From Flavobacteriaceae bacterium (lineage in GTDB: Bacteria; Bacteroidota; Bacteroidia; Flavobacteriales; Flavobacteriaceae): a DNA stretch of 47,113 bases. Under the pieces are notes generated by a model that did not search any database, had not been told where the DNA came from, and saw nothing but the letters and a program-made list of their open reading frames with translations. Positions 8,688 through 17,857 of this stretch are shown piece after piece (position 1 is the first letter of the stretch; each line of letters begins with the position of its first letter). The stretch is taken from contig NZIP01000027.1 in assembly GCA_002691645.1 (NCBI GenBank), positions 261,269 through 308,381 on the forward strand. The letters are read 5' to 3'. The position numbers were made by a program, and so were the translations under genes.

Positions 8688-9209
8688 ATGAAATACGCCA
8701 TTAATTTCGCTTTTGCCGTTATCATTATGATGTGGCTCGACTTATTACCAAATGCTACAATTGAATCTGACGCTGAGGTCACTTATAAAAGCGAAATTCC
8801 AATTTCTGAATACAACGCCTTGATTGATCTTTTTCAATCTACTGACGGTGAAAACTGGAAACACGGATGGGATTTTAGCGCTCCTGTTTACAGTTGGTAC
8901 GGCGTAGAAGTTAAGGACGGTCATGTAACTGGCCTAAATCTTTTTGACAACGATTTAAAAGGCGAGATTCCAAATACCATATCGAGTTTGAGTAGTTTAA
9001 AATCATTAAATCTCTCATTTAATCGTCTCGAAGGTGAACTTCCTTCTTCAATCGCTGAGCTTACGGCTCTTGAAGGGCTTCGTTTAGAAATGAATAATTT
9101 CAAAGATGAATTGCCCAATTTGATGGATTCTTTTAAAAATTTAAAAGACCAGCCCATTTTAGACATTTCGCTAGAGAAGATTAAATCTCGTCTAAACAGT
9201 CTAAACTAA
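8688..9209 (+). CDS. secreted leucine-rich-repeat protein
   Basis: 173 residues. The first ~24 residues are hydrophobic (INFAFAVIIMMWLDLLPNA) and look like a signal peptide or anchor. The rest resembles the N-terminal cap and first repeats of plant-type LRR proteins: ALIDLFQSTDGENWKHGW, then WYGVEVKDGHVTGLNLFDN, DLKGEIPNTISSLSSLKSLN and RLEGELPSSIAELTALEGLR. About three repeats are present, so it is short for the fold and may bind a partner rather than form a full solenoid. No type IX sorting domain is seen. A 66-base gap separates it from the ABC-F gene; its function is unknown. Confidence 0.75.
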   Translation: MKYAINFAFAVIIMMWLDLLPNATIESDAEVTYKSEIPISEYNALIDLFQSTDGENWKHGWDFSAPVYSWYGVEVKDGHVTGLNLFDNDLKGEIPNTISSLSSLKSLNLSFNRLEGELPSSIAELTALEGLRLEMNNFKDELPNLMDSFKNLKDQPILDISLEKIKSRLNSLN

Positions 9210-9274
9210 GATTCTTTTTCACTTCTTTTTACGTTATTGAACTGACATACACTTAGATTTCAAGTGAGATGAGG

Positions 9275-9282
9275 TATTTTTG
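9275..9282 (+). promoter_or_regulatory. candidate -7 element of the RND efflux operon
   Basis: TATTTTTG, a perfect TAnnTTTG match, 59 bases before the adaptor ATG. I see no convincing TTG/TTTG box at the expected distance upstream, so this is weaker than the ABC-F promoter. Confidence 0.35.
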
Positions 9283-9326
9283 CAAAAAAAGCAATTAAAC
9301 TTTACGAGCTTTTGTAAGTCTTGTAG

Positions 9327-9338
9327 TTGAAGCTTCAA
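9327..9338 (+). promoter_or_regulatory. 12-bp perfect palindrome abutting the adaptor start codon
   Basis: TTGAAGCTTCAA is a perfect inverted repeat ending two bases before the ATG at 9341. It could be an operator half-site pair or fold the ribosome-binding region. No regulator gene adjoins the operon, so the role is inference. Confidence 0.3.
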
Positions 9339-9340
9339 TT

Positions 9341-10453
9341 ATGATAAGAAAAATTATTTCCTCACTATTGGGTGTTGTGCTCATTGGTGGTTCTATTGCT
9401 ATTGCATCTAACATTATTTCTGCTAAAAAAAGAGAACGTCCTGCTGCGCAAAAGGTGGTTAAGCCAGTATTTGTGTTAGAGGCAAAAAATACAGAGGTTC
9501 CGATAAAAGTTTTAGCCAATGGACGTTTGACGGCTAAGCGCAGAGTTCAATTATTTGCTGAAGTTCAAGGAATCCTAAAGCCTGCTTCAAAACTTTATCG
9601 CCCTGGTCAAAATTATAAAAAGGGTGATTTGCTTTTGTCTTTAGACGATACGGAGTTCAGGGCTTCTGTACAATCTGCTAAGAGTAATTTCATCAATGTA
9701 CTCACCACGAGTTTAGCTGATATAGAAATTGATTTTCCTAAATACTTTCAGAAATGGATGGACTATCTCAATGCCATCGATATGGATAAACCCTTACCAG
9801 AATTACCTGAGTTTAATTCTCCTCAAGAGGCGTTTTTTATGAATGGTAGGGGAATTCCTAATGCTTATTACAACGTCTTAAACCTTCAGACTAGACTTGC
9901 CAAATACAAAATAAGAGCACCATTTACGGGTTCATTGGCTTCTACATCTATTACAGAGGGCAGTTTAGTAAGAGTAGGCCAGAATTTAGGTAGTTATATC
10001 GAATCTGGTGTCTATGAACTTGAAGTGGCTGTTCCTAGTGGGTATTCGAGCATTCTAAAGCTCGGAAGAACAGTTGCACTAGAATTGTTAGAAGGAAGTC
10101 AAACCTATCAGGGTCGAGTAACACGCATTAATCCTGCTATAGATTCAAATACACAAAGTATTTCGGTTTTTGTTGAGGTGGAGAGTGAAGACCTCAGAGA
10201 AGGACAATATTTAAGAGCCGTATTGGATGCCGCCCCTGCTGAAAACGCCATTGAAATTGACAGATCTTTACTGGTTGATCAGCGACAAATTTACACGGTT
10301 GAAGACACCCTTTTAAAACTGACGGATGTAGAGGTGGTTCACCTGACCGATCAAAAAGCAGTAGTTAGAGGAGTAGAAGATGGCATGCTGATTATTCGAA
10401 AGCCTGTTGCAGGTGCATTTACGGATATGTTGGTTAAAATCGTAGAGGAATAA
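9341..10453 (+). CDS. RND efflux periplasmic adaptor (membrane fusion protein)
   Basis: 370 residues. A hydrophobic N-terminal segment (about 5-27) anchors or exports the protein; the lipoyl/barrel-sandwich hybrid halves follow (LFAEVQGILKPAS...YKKGDLLLSLDD, and IRAPFTGSLASTSITEGSLV), then a beta-barrel domain (YELEVAVPSGYSSILKLGRTV) and a membrane-proximal domain. The helical hairpin is short and contains an unusual insert (DFPKYFQKWMDYLNAIDMDKP). The family (known) bridges an RND pump and a TolC channel. The pump gene begins 13 bases downstream, the channel gene follows, so the three are one operon. Substrate unknown. Confidence 0.92.
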   Translation: MIRKIISSLLGVVLIGGSIAIASNIISAKKRERPAAQKVVKPVFVLEAKNTEVPIKVLANGRLTAKRRVQLFAEVQGILKPASKLYRPGQNYKKGDLLLSLDDTEFRASVQSAKSNFINVLTTSLADIEIDFPKYFQKWMDYLNAIDMDKPLPELPEFNSPQEAFFMNGRGIPNAYYNVLNLQTRLAKYKIRAPFTGSLASTSITEGSLVRVGQNLGSYIESGVYELEVAVPSGYSSILKLGRTVALELLEGSQTYQGRVTRINPAIDSNTQSISVFVEVESEDLREGQYLRAVLDAAPAENAIEIDRSLLVDQRQIYTVEDTLLKLTDVEVVHLTDQKAVVRGVEDGMLIIRKPVAGAFTDMLVKIVEE

Positions 10454-10466
10454 AGTACCGAAAAGC

Positions 10467-13400
10467 ATGAAAAAAATCATTTCCTACTTTATCAAGTACG
10501 AAGTTGCAGTAAACGTATTGATTTTGGCTTTCGTCATTTTTGGTATTGTTGGAGCGCTATCCTTGAAATCTTCGATATTCCCCCTAAATGAATCGAGAAA
10601 TATCCTGATGAGTATTGCATACCCTGGAGCTTCGCCCCAAGAAATCGAAGAGGGAATTGTACTTAAAATTGAAGACAACCTAAAAGGATTACAGGGTGTT
10701 GATCGAGTAACCTCAACCTCCCGTGAAAATAGTGGAACAATTAATGTCGAGATCGAACAAAATCAAGACATTGATTTTATGCTGCTTCAAGTTAAAAATG
10801 CAGTAGATCGCGTTCCTACCTTTCCGAGTGGAATGGAGCCATTGGTGGTCTCTAAACTAGAGGTAGTTCGACCGACTATAGGCTTTGCCATTAGTGGTAA
10901 AGACATTCCCCTTTCTACTTTAAAACAGATCGGTCGTCAAATTGAAAATGATATCCGGGCGATCGAAGGTATTTCTCAAATAAGCTTTGAGGGTTATCCC
11001 GACGAAGAGATAGAAATCGCCCTTGATGAAGATGCCTTATTGGCCTACAACATAAGTTTTACAGAAGTCGCTCAAAAAATTAGATCGACCAACCTACTGG
11101 TAACAGGTGGACGGGTAAAGACAGATACTGAAGAATATCTCATTCGGGCTAGTAATCGTATTTACTATGCAGATGAATTATCAAAAATAGTGGTTAAGGC
11201 ACTGCCTGACGGTCGTAAACTTAGACTTGAAGATATCGCTAAGGTATCTGATCGCTTCTCAGAAACTCCTGATGGAATTTATTTTAATGATGACTTGGCG
11301 ATTACCTGTACCATTAAATCTACAAATACTGAGGATTTATTGAGTACCGCTGAAAAAGTGCGTGATTATATAGAGGTCTTCAATCAAAAAAACAACAATG
11401 TTCAGCTTACGGTAGTTAATGATTACTCTGTCACTTTAGAACAGCGAACAGAACTTCTCACTGAAAATGCACTTGTCGGAATGGTATTGGTTCTGATTTT
11501 CTTGTCTATTTTCTTAAACACTCGACTGGCTTTCTGGGTGGCATTTGGATTGCCTATTTCATTTTTGGGAATGTTTATGCTAGCTCCTTTTGTGGGAGTG
11601 ACCATTAATTTTCTTTCCCTATTTGGAATGATCATCGTGGTGGGGATTTTGGTAGATGACGGGATTGTCATCGCTGAAAATATTTATCAGAATTACGAAA
11701 AAGGAAAGTCGCCGGTAAAGGCTGCTATTGAGGGTACTCTTGAGGTTGTTCCTCCCATTGTTTCGGCTATTATCACTACCATATTGGCCTTTGGTATTTT
11801 ATTATTTCTCGACGGTAGAATCAGTGATTTTTTCTCTGAGGTTGCCATAATTGTCATTCTTACTCTACTGGTGTCTCTTGTCGAGGCCCTGATTATACTG
11901 CCGGCTCACCTTGCTCATTCAAAAGCACTAAAACCTAAATCAGAGCCTAAAACACTTCTAGGTAAGGGTTTTGCTAAAATGCGACTCATCAACACTTATG
12001 GAGATCGCTTAATGATGTGGATGCGGGATAATTTGTACAGTCCTGTACTGCGCTTTACCTTAAAGCATTCGTTCTTGACTTTTGCGATATTTTTAGGACT
12101 GCTTATTTTGACTATGGGTTCTATTTTTGGAGGAGTTATACAAACTTCTTTTTTCCCTAGAGTTGCATCGGATGTCATTGAGGTGACCTTAAAAATGCCC
12201 AATGGCACCAACGAGAAAACAACTGACTCAATCATCAGATTAATTGAGAAGAAGGCCCTAATTGTCAACGAAGAGTTCAGTGAAAAATACCTCGAGGGTC
12301 GATCAGATAAATTGTTTTTGAATACACTCAGACGTAATGGTCCTGGTTCTGCCACAGCAAGTCTACAAATCAATTTATTACCTGGAGAAAATCGCCCTGA
12401 TGTCATACGCACCAATTTAGTTTCTTCTCGAATACGCGAATTAGTTGGCTCGGTAAATGGGGCGGAAAGTGTGGTTTACGGATCAGGCGATAGTTTTGGA
12501 GGACCGCCGGTGAGTGTATCTCTTTTGGGAAATAATATTGATGAATTAAAGGGAGCTAAAGGAATTTTAAAAAAAGCGATGAACGAAAACTCAGCGCTTA
12601 AAGATATCGAAGACAACGACCCAGAAGGTATCAAAGAAATTCAAATAAGCTTAAAAGACGACGCCTATCTTTTGGGATTAGATTTAAATTCAGTGATGTC
12701 TCAGGTACGTTCTGGTTTCTTTGGAGCACAAGCACTGCGCTTTCAAAGAGGTCAAGATGAAATTCGCGTTTGGGTGCGTTATTTGCGTGAGAACCGATCC
12801 TCTCTTTTAGACTTAGATCAGATGCGCATACTAACTCCAAACGGTCAACGTGTTCCTTTAAAAGAAATTGCTGAGTATTCAATTCAAAGAGGTGAGGTAG
12901 CGATTAACCATCTCGATGGACAACGCGAAATTCAAATCAATGCAGATTTAGACAATCCCGATGAAACGACAGCTACAGATATATTGGCCTGGGTGCAAAC
13001 AGAGATCATGCCTGATATTGTAACGAGATACCCAACCGTTACGGCTTCTTATGAAGGGCAAAACAGAGAAGCCTCAAAGTTGATAGATTCCCTTCAACTC
13101 GTTGGTTTTACCGCCTTGTTTTTAATCTTCGTGGTAATCTCATTTAATTTTAGGAGTTTTTCTCAGCCACTTCTTTTGCTGATTATGGTACCCTTTAGTC
13201 TGACCGCCGTAGGATGGGGTCACAAGATTCACGGATTTCCGCTAAATATCATTTCTTTATTAGGAATCATTGCCCTTATTGGAATTATGGTAAACGACGG
13301 TTTGGTGCTCATCGGAAAATTCAATCAAAATTTACGTTCTGGAATGAAATATGAAAAAGCACTTTACGAGGCGGGCAGAGCTCGTTTTAGAGCTATTTTC

Positions 13401-13661
13401 TTGACTTCTCTAACCACTATCGCTGGTCTAGCGCCTCTACTTCTTGAAAAGAGTAGACAGGCTCAATTTTTAAAACCTATGGCCGTTTCTATATCCTATG
13501 GAATAGGCTTTGCCACATTACTGACCCTACTTATGCTTCCTTTATTTTTATCCTTTGGAAATCAGGTTAAAGTGTTTTTCAAGTGGTTGTTTACTGGGGA
13601 GTGGGTAGAACGAAGAACTGTTGAACGACCGTATAAAGAAATGCAAAATGAAGAAGTATAG
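10467..13661 (+). CDS. RND-family efflux pump (AcrB/hydrophobe exporter type)
   Basis: A 1064-residue inner-membrane transporter with the full AcrB layout: TM1 at about 10-30, a large periplasmic loop (porter and docking domains), TM2-6, a second periplasmic loop, and TM8-12 before the C-terminal tail. The TM4 proton-relay pair is present as D397-D398 (VDDGIVIAEN); TM10 carries VNDG (N943-D944), where many pumps have a Lys-interacting polar residue. It uses proton flow to push compounds out through the adaptor and TolC-like channel on either side of it. The C-terminal 14 bases overlap the start of the channel gene. Drug, lipid and metal substrates cannot be told apart from sequence. Confidence 0.94.
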   Translation: MKKIISYFIKYEVAVNVLILAFVIFGIVGALSLKSSIFPLNESRNILMSIAYPGASPQEIEEGIVLKIEDNLKGLQGVDRVTSTSRENSGTINVEIEQNQDIDFMLLQVKNAVDRVPTFPSGMEPLVVSKLEVVRPTIGFAISGKDIPLSTLKQIGRQIENDIRAIEGISQISFEGYPDEEIEIALDEDALLAYNISFTEVAQKIRSTNLLVTGGRVKTDTEEYLIRASNRIYYADELSKIVVKALPDGRKLRLEDIAKVSDRFSETPDGIYFNDDLAITCTIKSTNTEDLLSTAEKVRDYIEVFNQKNNNVQLTVVNDYSVTLEQRTELLTENALVGMVLVLIFLSIFLNTRLAFWVAFGLPISFLGMFMLAPFVGVTINFLSLFGMIIVVGILVDDGIVIAENIYQNYEKGKSPVKAAIEGTLEVVPPIVSAIITTILAFGILLFLDGRISDFFSEVAIIVILTLLVSLVEALIILPAHLAHSKALKPKSEPKTLLGKGFAKMRLINTYGDRLMMWMRDNLYSPVLRFTLKHSFLTFAIFLGLLILTMGSIFGGVIQTSFFPRVASDVIEVTLKMPNGTNEKTTDSIIRLIEKKALIVNEEFSEKYLEGRSDKLFLNTLRRNGPGSATASLQINLLPGENRPDVIRTNLVSSRIRELVGSVNGAESVVYGSGDSFGGPPVSVSLLGNNIDELKGAKGILKKAMNENSALKDIEDNDPEGIKEIQISLKDDAYLLGLDLNSVMSQVRSGFFGAQALRFQRGQDEIRVWVRYLRENRSSLLDLDQMRILTPNGQRVPLKEIAEYSIQRGEVAINHLDGQREIQINADLDNPDETTATDILAWVQTEIMPDIVTRYPTVTASYEGQNREASKLIDSLQLVGFTALFLIFVVISFNFRSFSQPLLLLIMVPFSLTAVGWGHKIHGFPLNIISLLGIIALIGIMVNDGLVLIGKFNQNLRSGMKYEKALYEAGRARFRAIFLTSLTTIAGLAPLLLEKSRQAQFLKPMAVSISYGIGFATLLTLLMLPLFLSFGNQVKVFFKWLFTGEWVERRTVERPYKEMQNEEV

Positions 13662-14961
13662 TTTAGTAGTAGTCCTTTTGTGTTACTCGGCTTTTGGATT
13701 CGCTCAAGAACTTTTAAATCCAGATGAAGCGGTAAAAATTGCTCTAGAAAATAATTTTGGAATACAGATTTCTAAAAATTTAGAGTCGCAAGCGCAAAAC
13801 AATGCCTCGGTTTTAAATTCTGGATATTTGCCCACTCTAACCACTACCGCCGGAGCGAATCTAAGTAAGGACAGTCAAGAAGCTACTTTTCAAGATGGTA
13901 GAAGTCAGGCTGTAGATGGAGCAGAGACTAAGCGATACAACGCATCTGTTAATTTGAATTACACTCTGTTTGACGGCTTGGGTAGAATGTATACCTATAA
14001 GGCGCTTAAAGAACAATACGCACTTTCAAGTTTAGCCGTTAGGCAGACTATAGAACAGACCTTGTTGCAATTGTATGCGGCTTATTTTGACGTAGCACAA
14101 CTCGAAGAGCGGGTTCAAATCTTTGAAAAGACCTTAGAGAATTCTAAAATGCGATTGCTTAGGGCTCAAAAGCGAATTGAGTTTGGAAGTACGTCTCGAT
14201 TGGAAGTTCTAAATGCTAAAGTTGATGCCAATACCGATAGTATTAATTTGCTACAGCAGATTCAATCACTCTCTAACGCTAAGCGCAATTTAAATTTGAT
14301 TTTGGCAAGAGATTTAGAAGAAGATTTCAGCAGTAATCCTAATGTTCGTTTTGTGTCGGATTCTGTGCTTAGTGTTCACCGTTCTACATACCTGTCTAAT
14401 AATGTTCGATTGCTTCAGGCAGAGCGCAATCAGGAGATTTCTGTTTTACAACTAAAGGCTCAAAAATCAAATCTATTGCCGCGACTTAATTTGACTGGAG
14501 CTTATGGATATAGTGAAGGAGTTTTTCCTGCAACTAATTTCTTGGCTTCTAGCAATTCAAGAGGTGTTTCTGCTGGATTGAGCTTGAATTGGAATATTTT
14601 TTCTGGAGGAAGGCAGCAAGTTGCCATTCGAAATGCCAAATTGGCTAAAGAAAGTCAGGAATTACAAGAGCTACAAATACAACAAGAAGTCGACAGAGAC
14701 CTTAGAAACGCAGAAGGAAATTACCGCAATGCTAGAGTGACCTACGAATTGCAAATTGACAATGTGATTACCGCTGAAGATAATTACAACAGATCTCAAA
14801 AACGATTTGAATTGGGTCAAATCACCTCCATAGAACTCCGACAAGCCCAACTCAATACTCTAGCTACAGAACTTAGCCGTGTTCAAGCGAAGTTCACAGC
14901 CAAGCTCGCTGAATTAGAGTATTTACTGCATTGTGGAGCCTTGTTAAATGTTGCGTTTTAA
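13648..14961 (+). CDS. TolC-family outer-membrane efflux channel
   Basis: I start at the ATG at 13648, since it gives a clean signal peptide (MKKYSLVVVLLCYSAFGFAQ, cleavage near 20); an upstream TTG in frame would add a charged stretch instead. The 437-residue protein contains two repeated halves of long helices with outer-membrane strands (LNLNYTLFDGLGRMYTY and LSLNWNIFSGGRQQVAI), characteristic of TolC. It completes the tripartite efflux system; its start lies inside the last codons of the pump gene, which suggests translational coupling. The CPXCG gene starts one base after its stop codon. Confidence 0.93.
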   Translation: MKKYSLVVVLLCYSAFGFAQELLNPDEAVKIALENNFGIQISKNLESQAQNNASVLNSGYLPTLTTTAGANLSKDSQEATFQDGRSQAVDGAETKRYNASVNLNYTLFDGLGRMYTYKALKEQYALSSLAVRQTIEQTLLQLYAAYFDVAQLEERVQIFEKTLENSKMRLLRAQKRIEFGSTSRLEVLNAKVDANTDSINLLQQIQSLSNAKRNLNLILARDLEEDFSSNPNVRFVSDSVLSVHRSTYLSNNVRLLQAERNQEISVLQLKAQKSNLLPRLNLTGAYGYSEGVFPATNFLASSNSRGVSAGLSLNWNIFSGGRQQVAIRNAKLAKESQELQELQIQQEVDRDLRNAEGNYRNARVTYELQIDNVITAEDNYNRSQKRFELGQITSIELRQAQLNTLATELSRVQAKFTAKLAELEYLLHCGALLNVAF

Positions 14962-14962
14962 G

Positions 14963-15148
14963 ATGTTAGAACATTTTTTTCAATGTCCCTATTGTTGGCA
15001 AAATATATCGATGTTGCTCGATGAGAGTACTTCTGAGCAAGAATACATTGAAGATTGTGAAGTTTGTTGCCGTCCTATACGACTTTCTTTTACCTTTGAA
15101 GAAGGTGAATTGACTGGGTTCGAATCTTTTCATCTAGACGACTACTAA
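14963..15148 (+). CDS. CPXCG-motif cysteine-rich small protein
   Basis: 61 residues from the ATG at 14963; an earlier in-frame ATG at 14948 would overlap tolC and adds nothing conserved. Cysteines at 8 and 11 (CPYC) and 32 and 35 (CEVC, plus C36) form a zinc-ribbon pair, followed by an acidic tail ending HLDDY. This is the CPXCG small-protein family of proteobacteria and Bacteroidota, of unknown function. It lies between the TolC gene and the interrupted arginase gene, on the same strand with very short gaps. Confidence 0.8.
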   Translation: MLEHFFQCPYCWQNISMLLDESTSEQEYIEDCEVCCRPIRLSFTFEEGELTGFESFHLDDY

Positions 15149-15159
15149 CTAATGTATTT

Positions 15160-16119
15160 ATGCAAATAGAAATTATCAAAAACCGATCGGATATCGGTGC
15201 AGGTACTCGTGGCTCAGATATGGGAATTGACGCCATTGAAATTGCTGCAATTAACAACCACAATCCATTTTTTACGCGCTATCCTTATGTTGATGTCAAA
15301 ACCCATAACGAAACGATTTACAACAAAAGTGAATTCTAGGTGGCCCATCGTATTAACTATGTAAATGAACAATGTGAACGGGTAAGTGAAGCGGTAAAAA
15401 ACAGTTTAATGGTAAAGCACTTTCCCATTGTACTCTCTGGAGACCACTCCTCAGCCCTTGGTACTTTAAGTGGAATCGCTGCTGCATTCCTAGACAAGAC
15501 TATTGGAGCTATTTGGATTGATGCCCATGCTGATTTACATACCCCATACACCTCTCCATCAGGAAATGTTCATGGAATGCCTATGGCAGCCGCCTTAGGA
15601 GAAGATAATTTAGCCGCACGCGTCAATACAGTTTCAGAAGAGCTTGCAGGCTTATGGACGAAGATGAAAAACATCGGAAAACAGGGGCCTAAACTCAAAG
15701 CTGAGCATCTGGTGTATTTTGGATTAAGAGATACCGAGGTTCAAGAAGACGAACTTATTGAGCGCTTGAGTATTAGAGAATACCCTGTTCATGAGTTGCG
15801 CTATAGAAGTTTTGAGACCTGTTTGAGTGAGGCCAGAGAACGATTGAAAGACTGCGATTACATCTATATTTCGTTTGATGTTGATTCTTTGTGCAGTGAT
15901 TTGATTTCTACAGGTACAGGGACTCCAGTGTCAAAAGGATTTGATGTAGAAGAAGTTCTGCACATCATAAAAAGTTTTTTCGATACGCAAAAAGTGGTTT
16001 GTTTTGAGATATGTGAAGTGAATCCACTATTGGATACAAAAGGCAATCGCATGGCAGAAACAGCCTTTGATGTGCTCGAAAAAATTGCGAAATACAAAGA
16101 AAATCTCAATAAAGCTTAA
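15160..16119 (+). pseudogene. arginase-family gene interrupted by an in-frame TAG
   Basis: Reading from the ATG at 15160, the frame encodes a complete ureohydrolase except for one amber codon at codon 60 (15337-15339). The first 59 residues (IGAGTRGSDMGIDAIEIAA) are a good arginase N-terminus, and the rest carries the manganese ligands: SGDHSSALG (codon 96 is the His), DAHADLH (codons 121, 123, 125) and the later SFDVDS. So it is not decayed otherwise. A GTG directly follows the stop (TAGGTG), so restart could give a 259-residue protein lacking the N-terminal strand and loop. Arginase (known) splits arginine to ornithine and urea. Options: recent nonsense mutation, assembly error, or stop-codon readthrough; I favour the first two. 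Confidence 0.8.
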
Positions 16120-16196
16120 ACTTTTGCTAATTTTTATTTGAAAAACAACTTTTTTGTGTATTTTGCTTAAAATTGTTTAATGAAATTTAAAAAAAG

Positions 16197-16427
16197 ATGA
16201 ACATTAACGACATCATTACTCAAGTCGAACAATACGAAAAACTTACGATGAGTCACATGAGCACAAGTGATCGCGTGAAGTATTCTCGAGTGGGTAAGGC
16301 ATTAGTTCTTTCGATTAATGATATTTATAAAGAGAGTAAAGAAACTGAACTCATGGACTTGATGAAGAGAGTTACAGTGAAAAAACAAAAAATCGAAAAG
16401 CGTATAAAAGCTGTTCCTGAAGTGTAG
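16197..16427 (+). CDS. small hypothetical protein, 76 residues
   Basis: I do not recognise a family. The product is soluble, helical and highly charged, with a basic C-terminal third (VTVKKQKIEKRIKAVPEV) and no cysteines, signal or membrane segment. Its stop codon and the next ATG are adjacent (TAG-ATG at 16425-16430), so it is probably translated with the following flavoprotein. The preceding ~75 bases are AT-rich and include TATTTTGC, a near match to the flavobacterial -7 box. The upstream coding start MNINDIITQVEQYEKLTM looks natural. Real gene likely because of this tight linkage; function unknown. Confidence 0.6.
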   Translation: MNINDIITQVEQYEKLTMSHMSTSDRVKYSRVGKALVLSINDIYKESKETELMDLMKRVTVKKQKIEKRIKAVPEV

Positions 16428-17672
16428 ATGAATAAAAATGAGGCTCAAATTGCTGTGGTTGGTGCGGGTATGAGCGGACTAATTGCCGCTCTTGAACTCG
16501 AGAGACTCGGATATTCGCCTCAGCTTATCGAAGCTTCAGACCAGATAGGTGGTCGTCTAAAAACTGATGTAGAAAACGACATTTATTACGACCACGGTTT
16601 CCAAGTGTTATTAACCGCTTATCCAGAGGTGAAAAGATACCTCGATATCGAAGCTCTAGATCTGATGTCATTCAGACCTGGAGCTTTGTTGTTTGAAGAC
16701 AGTACTCGTCCTATTCAAATTGGAGATGTCAACAGAGATTTTAATTTTTTATGGTCAACACTGCTTACTTCAGTAGCTACCTTAAAAGATAAACGCACCC
16801 TTCGAAAAGAGCAATTGCGTCTTAAAGAAGAGAATGAAGACACGATTTTTGATCGTACGGCACATACTACGACACGTGTTTACTTAAGAGAAAAAGGCTA
16901 CTCTGCACGATTTCGAAACGCATTTTTTATTCCTTTTTACGCAGGAATTTACTTGGAACCCGATTTGATTACCAGTTGTAAATTATTCGAGTTCGTATTT
17001 AAAATGTTTGCTGAAGGAGATGCGGCCATTCCTCGTAAGGGAATCGCTGAAATACCCAGGCAGATTGCCACACGATTTGAACGCACATCTATTCGCTTCA
17101 ATAAGAGAGTCAGTCGAATTGTTGAAGATTCCATGGCCAATAGTGCAGTTTTGCTCATCAATGGTAAAAAAGAGCGATACGATGCGGTTATTTATACCTC
17201 TGCACCAGAACAAGTCGATTTAAAATGGAATTCCTGTTGGAATTTTTATTTTGAGGTAGATGAAGTGAACAAAAAATTCAAGGATATTATTTCACTCGTG
17301 GCAAGTAGAGACTCTCTGATTAACAATTTTTACATTCTTCCACAAAAAACAGCCAAGGCCAAGTCTATTTTGTCGGTAACTGTATTGGGAAATCCCAAAG
17401 ATCAAGAACAATTGATCAAAAGCTTACAACTTGAGTTTAGCGCCTTATGTGATATTCATTTAGGTGATTGTCTCAAATCATTTTATATCGAAAATGCATT
17501 GCCTACCTATAAAAAAATGAGGTCCTTACCCAGACCTGAACACGTTCAGCCCAATGCTAATAGTGGTGTTTTTCACGCTGGTGATTATATGCTCTATCCT
17601 TCTTTAAATGCGGCTATGAAATCGGGTCGATTGGCAGCCGAAGCAGCCGATCGTTATCTGGCTTTGATTTAA
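16428..17672 (+). CDS. amine-oxidase/protoporphyrinogen-oxidase-like flavoprotein
   Basis: 414 residues. The FAD-binding motif lies at residues 8-15 (VGAGMSGL), followed by the ADP-ribose acidic end (LIEASDQIGGRLKTD), the pattern of the NAD(P)-binding Rossmann/amine-oxidase superfamily; the C-terminal FAD-contact segment is VFHAGDYMLYPSLNAAMKSG. Members oxidise amines, carotenoids, porphyrinogens or sterols; the substrate here cannot be told. No transmembrane segment or signal is seen. It directly follows the 76-residue gene and converges on the 54-residue gene on the minus strand, with a 4-base gap. Confidence 0.82.
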   Translation: MNKNEAQIAVVGAGMSGLIAALELERLGYSPQLIEASDQIGGRLKTDVENDIYYDHGFQVLLTAYPEVKRYLDIEALDLMSFRPGALLFEDSTRPIQIGDVNRDFNFLWSTLLTSVATLKDKRTLRKEQLRLKEENEDTIFDRTAHTTTRVYLREKGYSARFRNAFFIPFYAGIYLEPDLITSCKLFEFVFKMFAEGDAAIPRKGIAEIPRQIATRFERTSIRFNKRVSRIVEDSMANSAVLLINGKKERYDAVIYTSAPEQVDLKWNSCWNFYFEVDEVNKKFKDIISLVASRDSLINNFYILPQKTAKAKSILSVTVLGNPKDQEQLIKSLQLEFSALCDIHLGDCLKSFYIENALPTYKKMRSLPRPEHVQPNANSGVFHAGDYMLYPSLNAAMKSGRLAAEAADRYLALI

Positions 17673-17676
17673 GCTT

Positions 17677-17841
17677 TTAATTTTTTGCAGCTTGACGTAA
17701 CTGGCCTAAGGCTAGAGTGGCTAATATAACTTGAAACAACCATATTTGACTTTCTGACTCTTGGCCTTCACCTGCCATCATGGCCGTTATCAATATGGAT
17801 GCTGCCCAAAATAGGGCCTGATAAATCATTGTTTTTTTCAT
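17677..17841 (-). CDS. 54-residue membrane protein at the end of the GMC operon
   Basis: A short frame that a length cut-off would hide. From ATG at 17841 the product starts MKKTMIYQALFWAASILI and ends QVILATLALGQLRQAAKN. Two hydrophobic segments (about 5-22 and 33-47) flank a polar turn (GEGQESESQ), so it should form a helical hairpin in the inner membrane. It begins 16 bases after the sugar-isomerase-like gene, on the same strand, and stops 4 bases from the convergent flavoprotein gene. I recognise it only as a generic small flavobacterial membrane protein; it may anchor or assist the oxidoreductase subunits encoded upstream. Confidence 0.65.
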   Translation of the reverse strand: MKKTMIYQALFWAASILITAMMAGEGQESESQIWLFQVILATLALGQLRQAAKN

Positions 17842-17857
17842 GTTTTAGCTTTATTGT

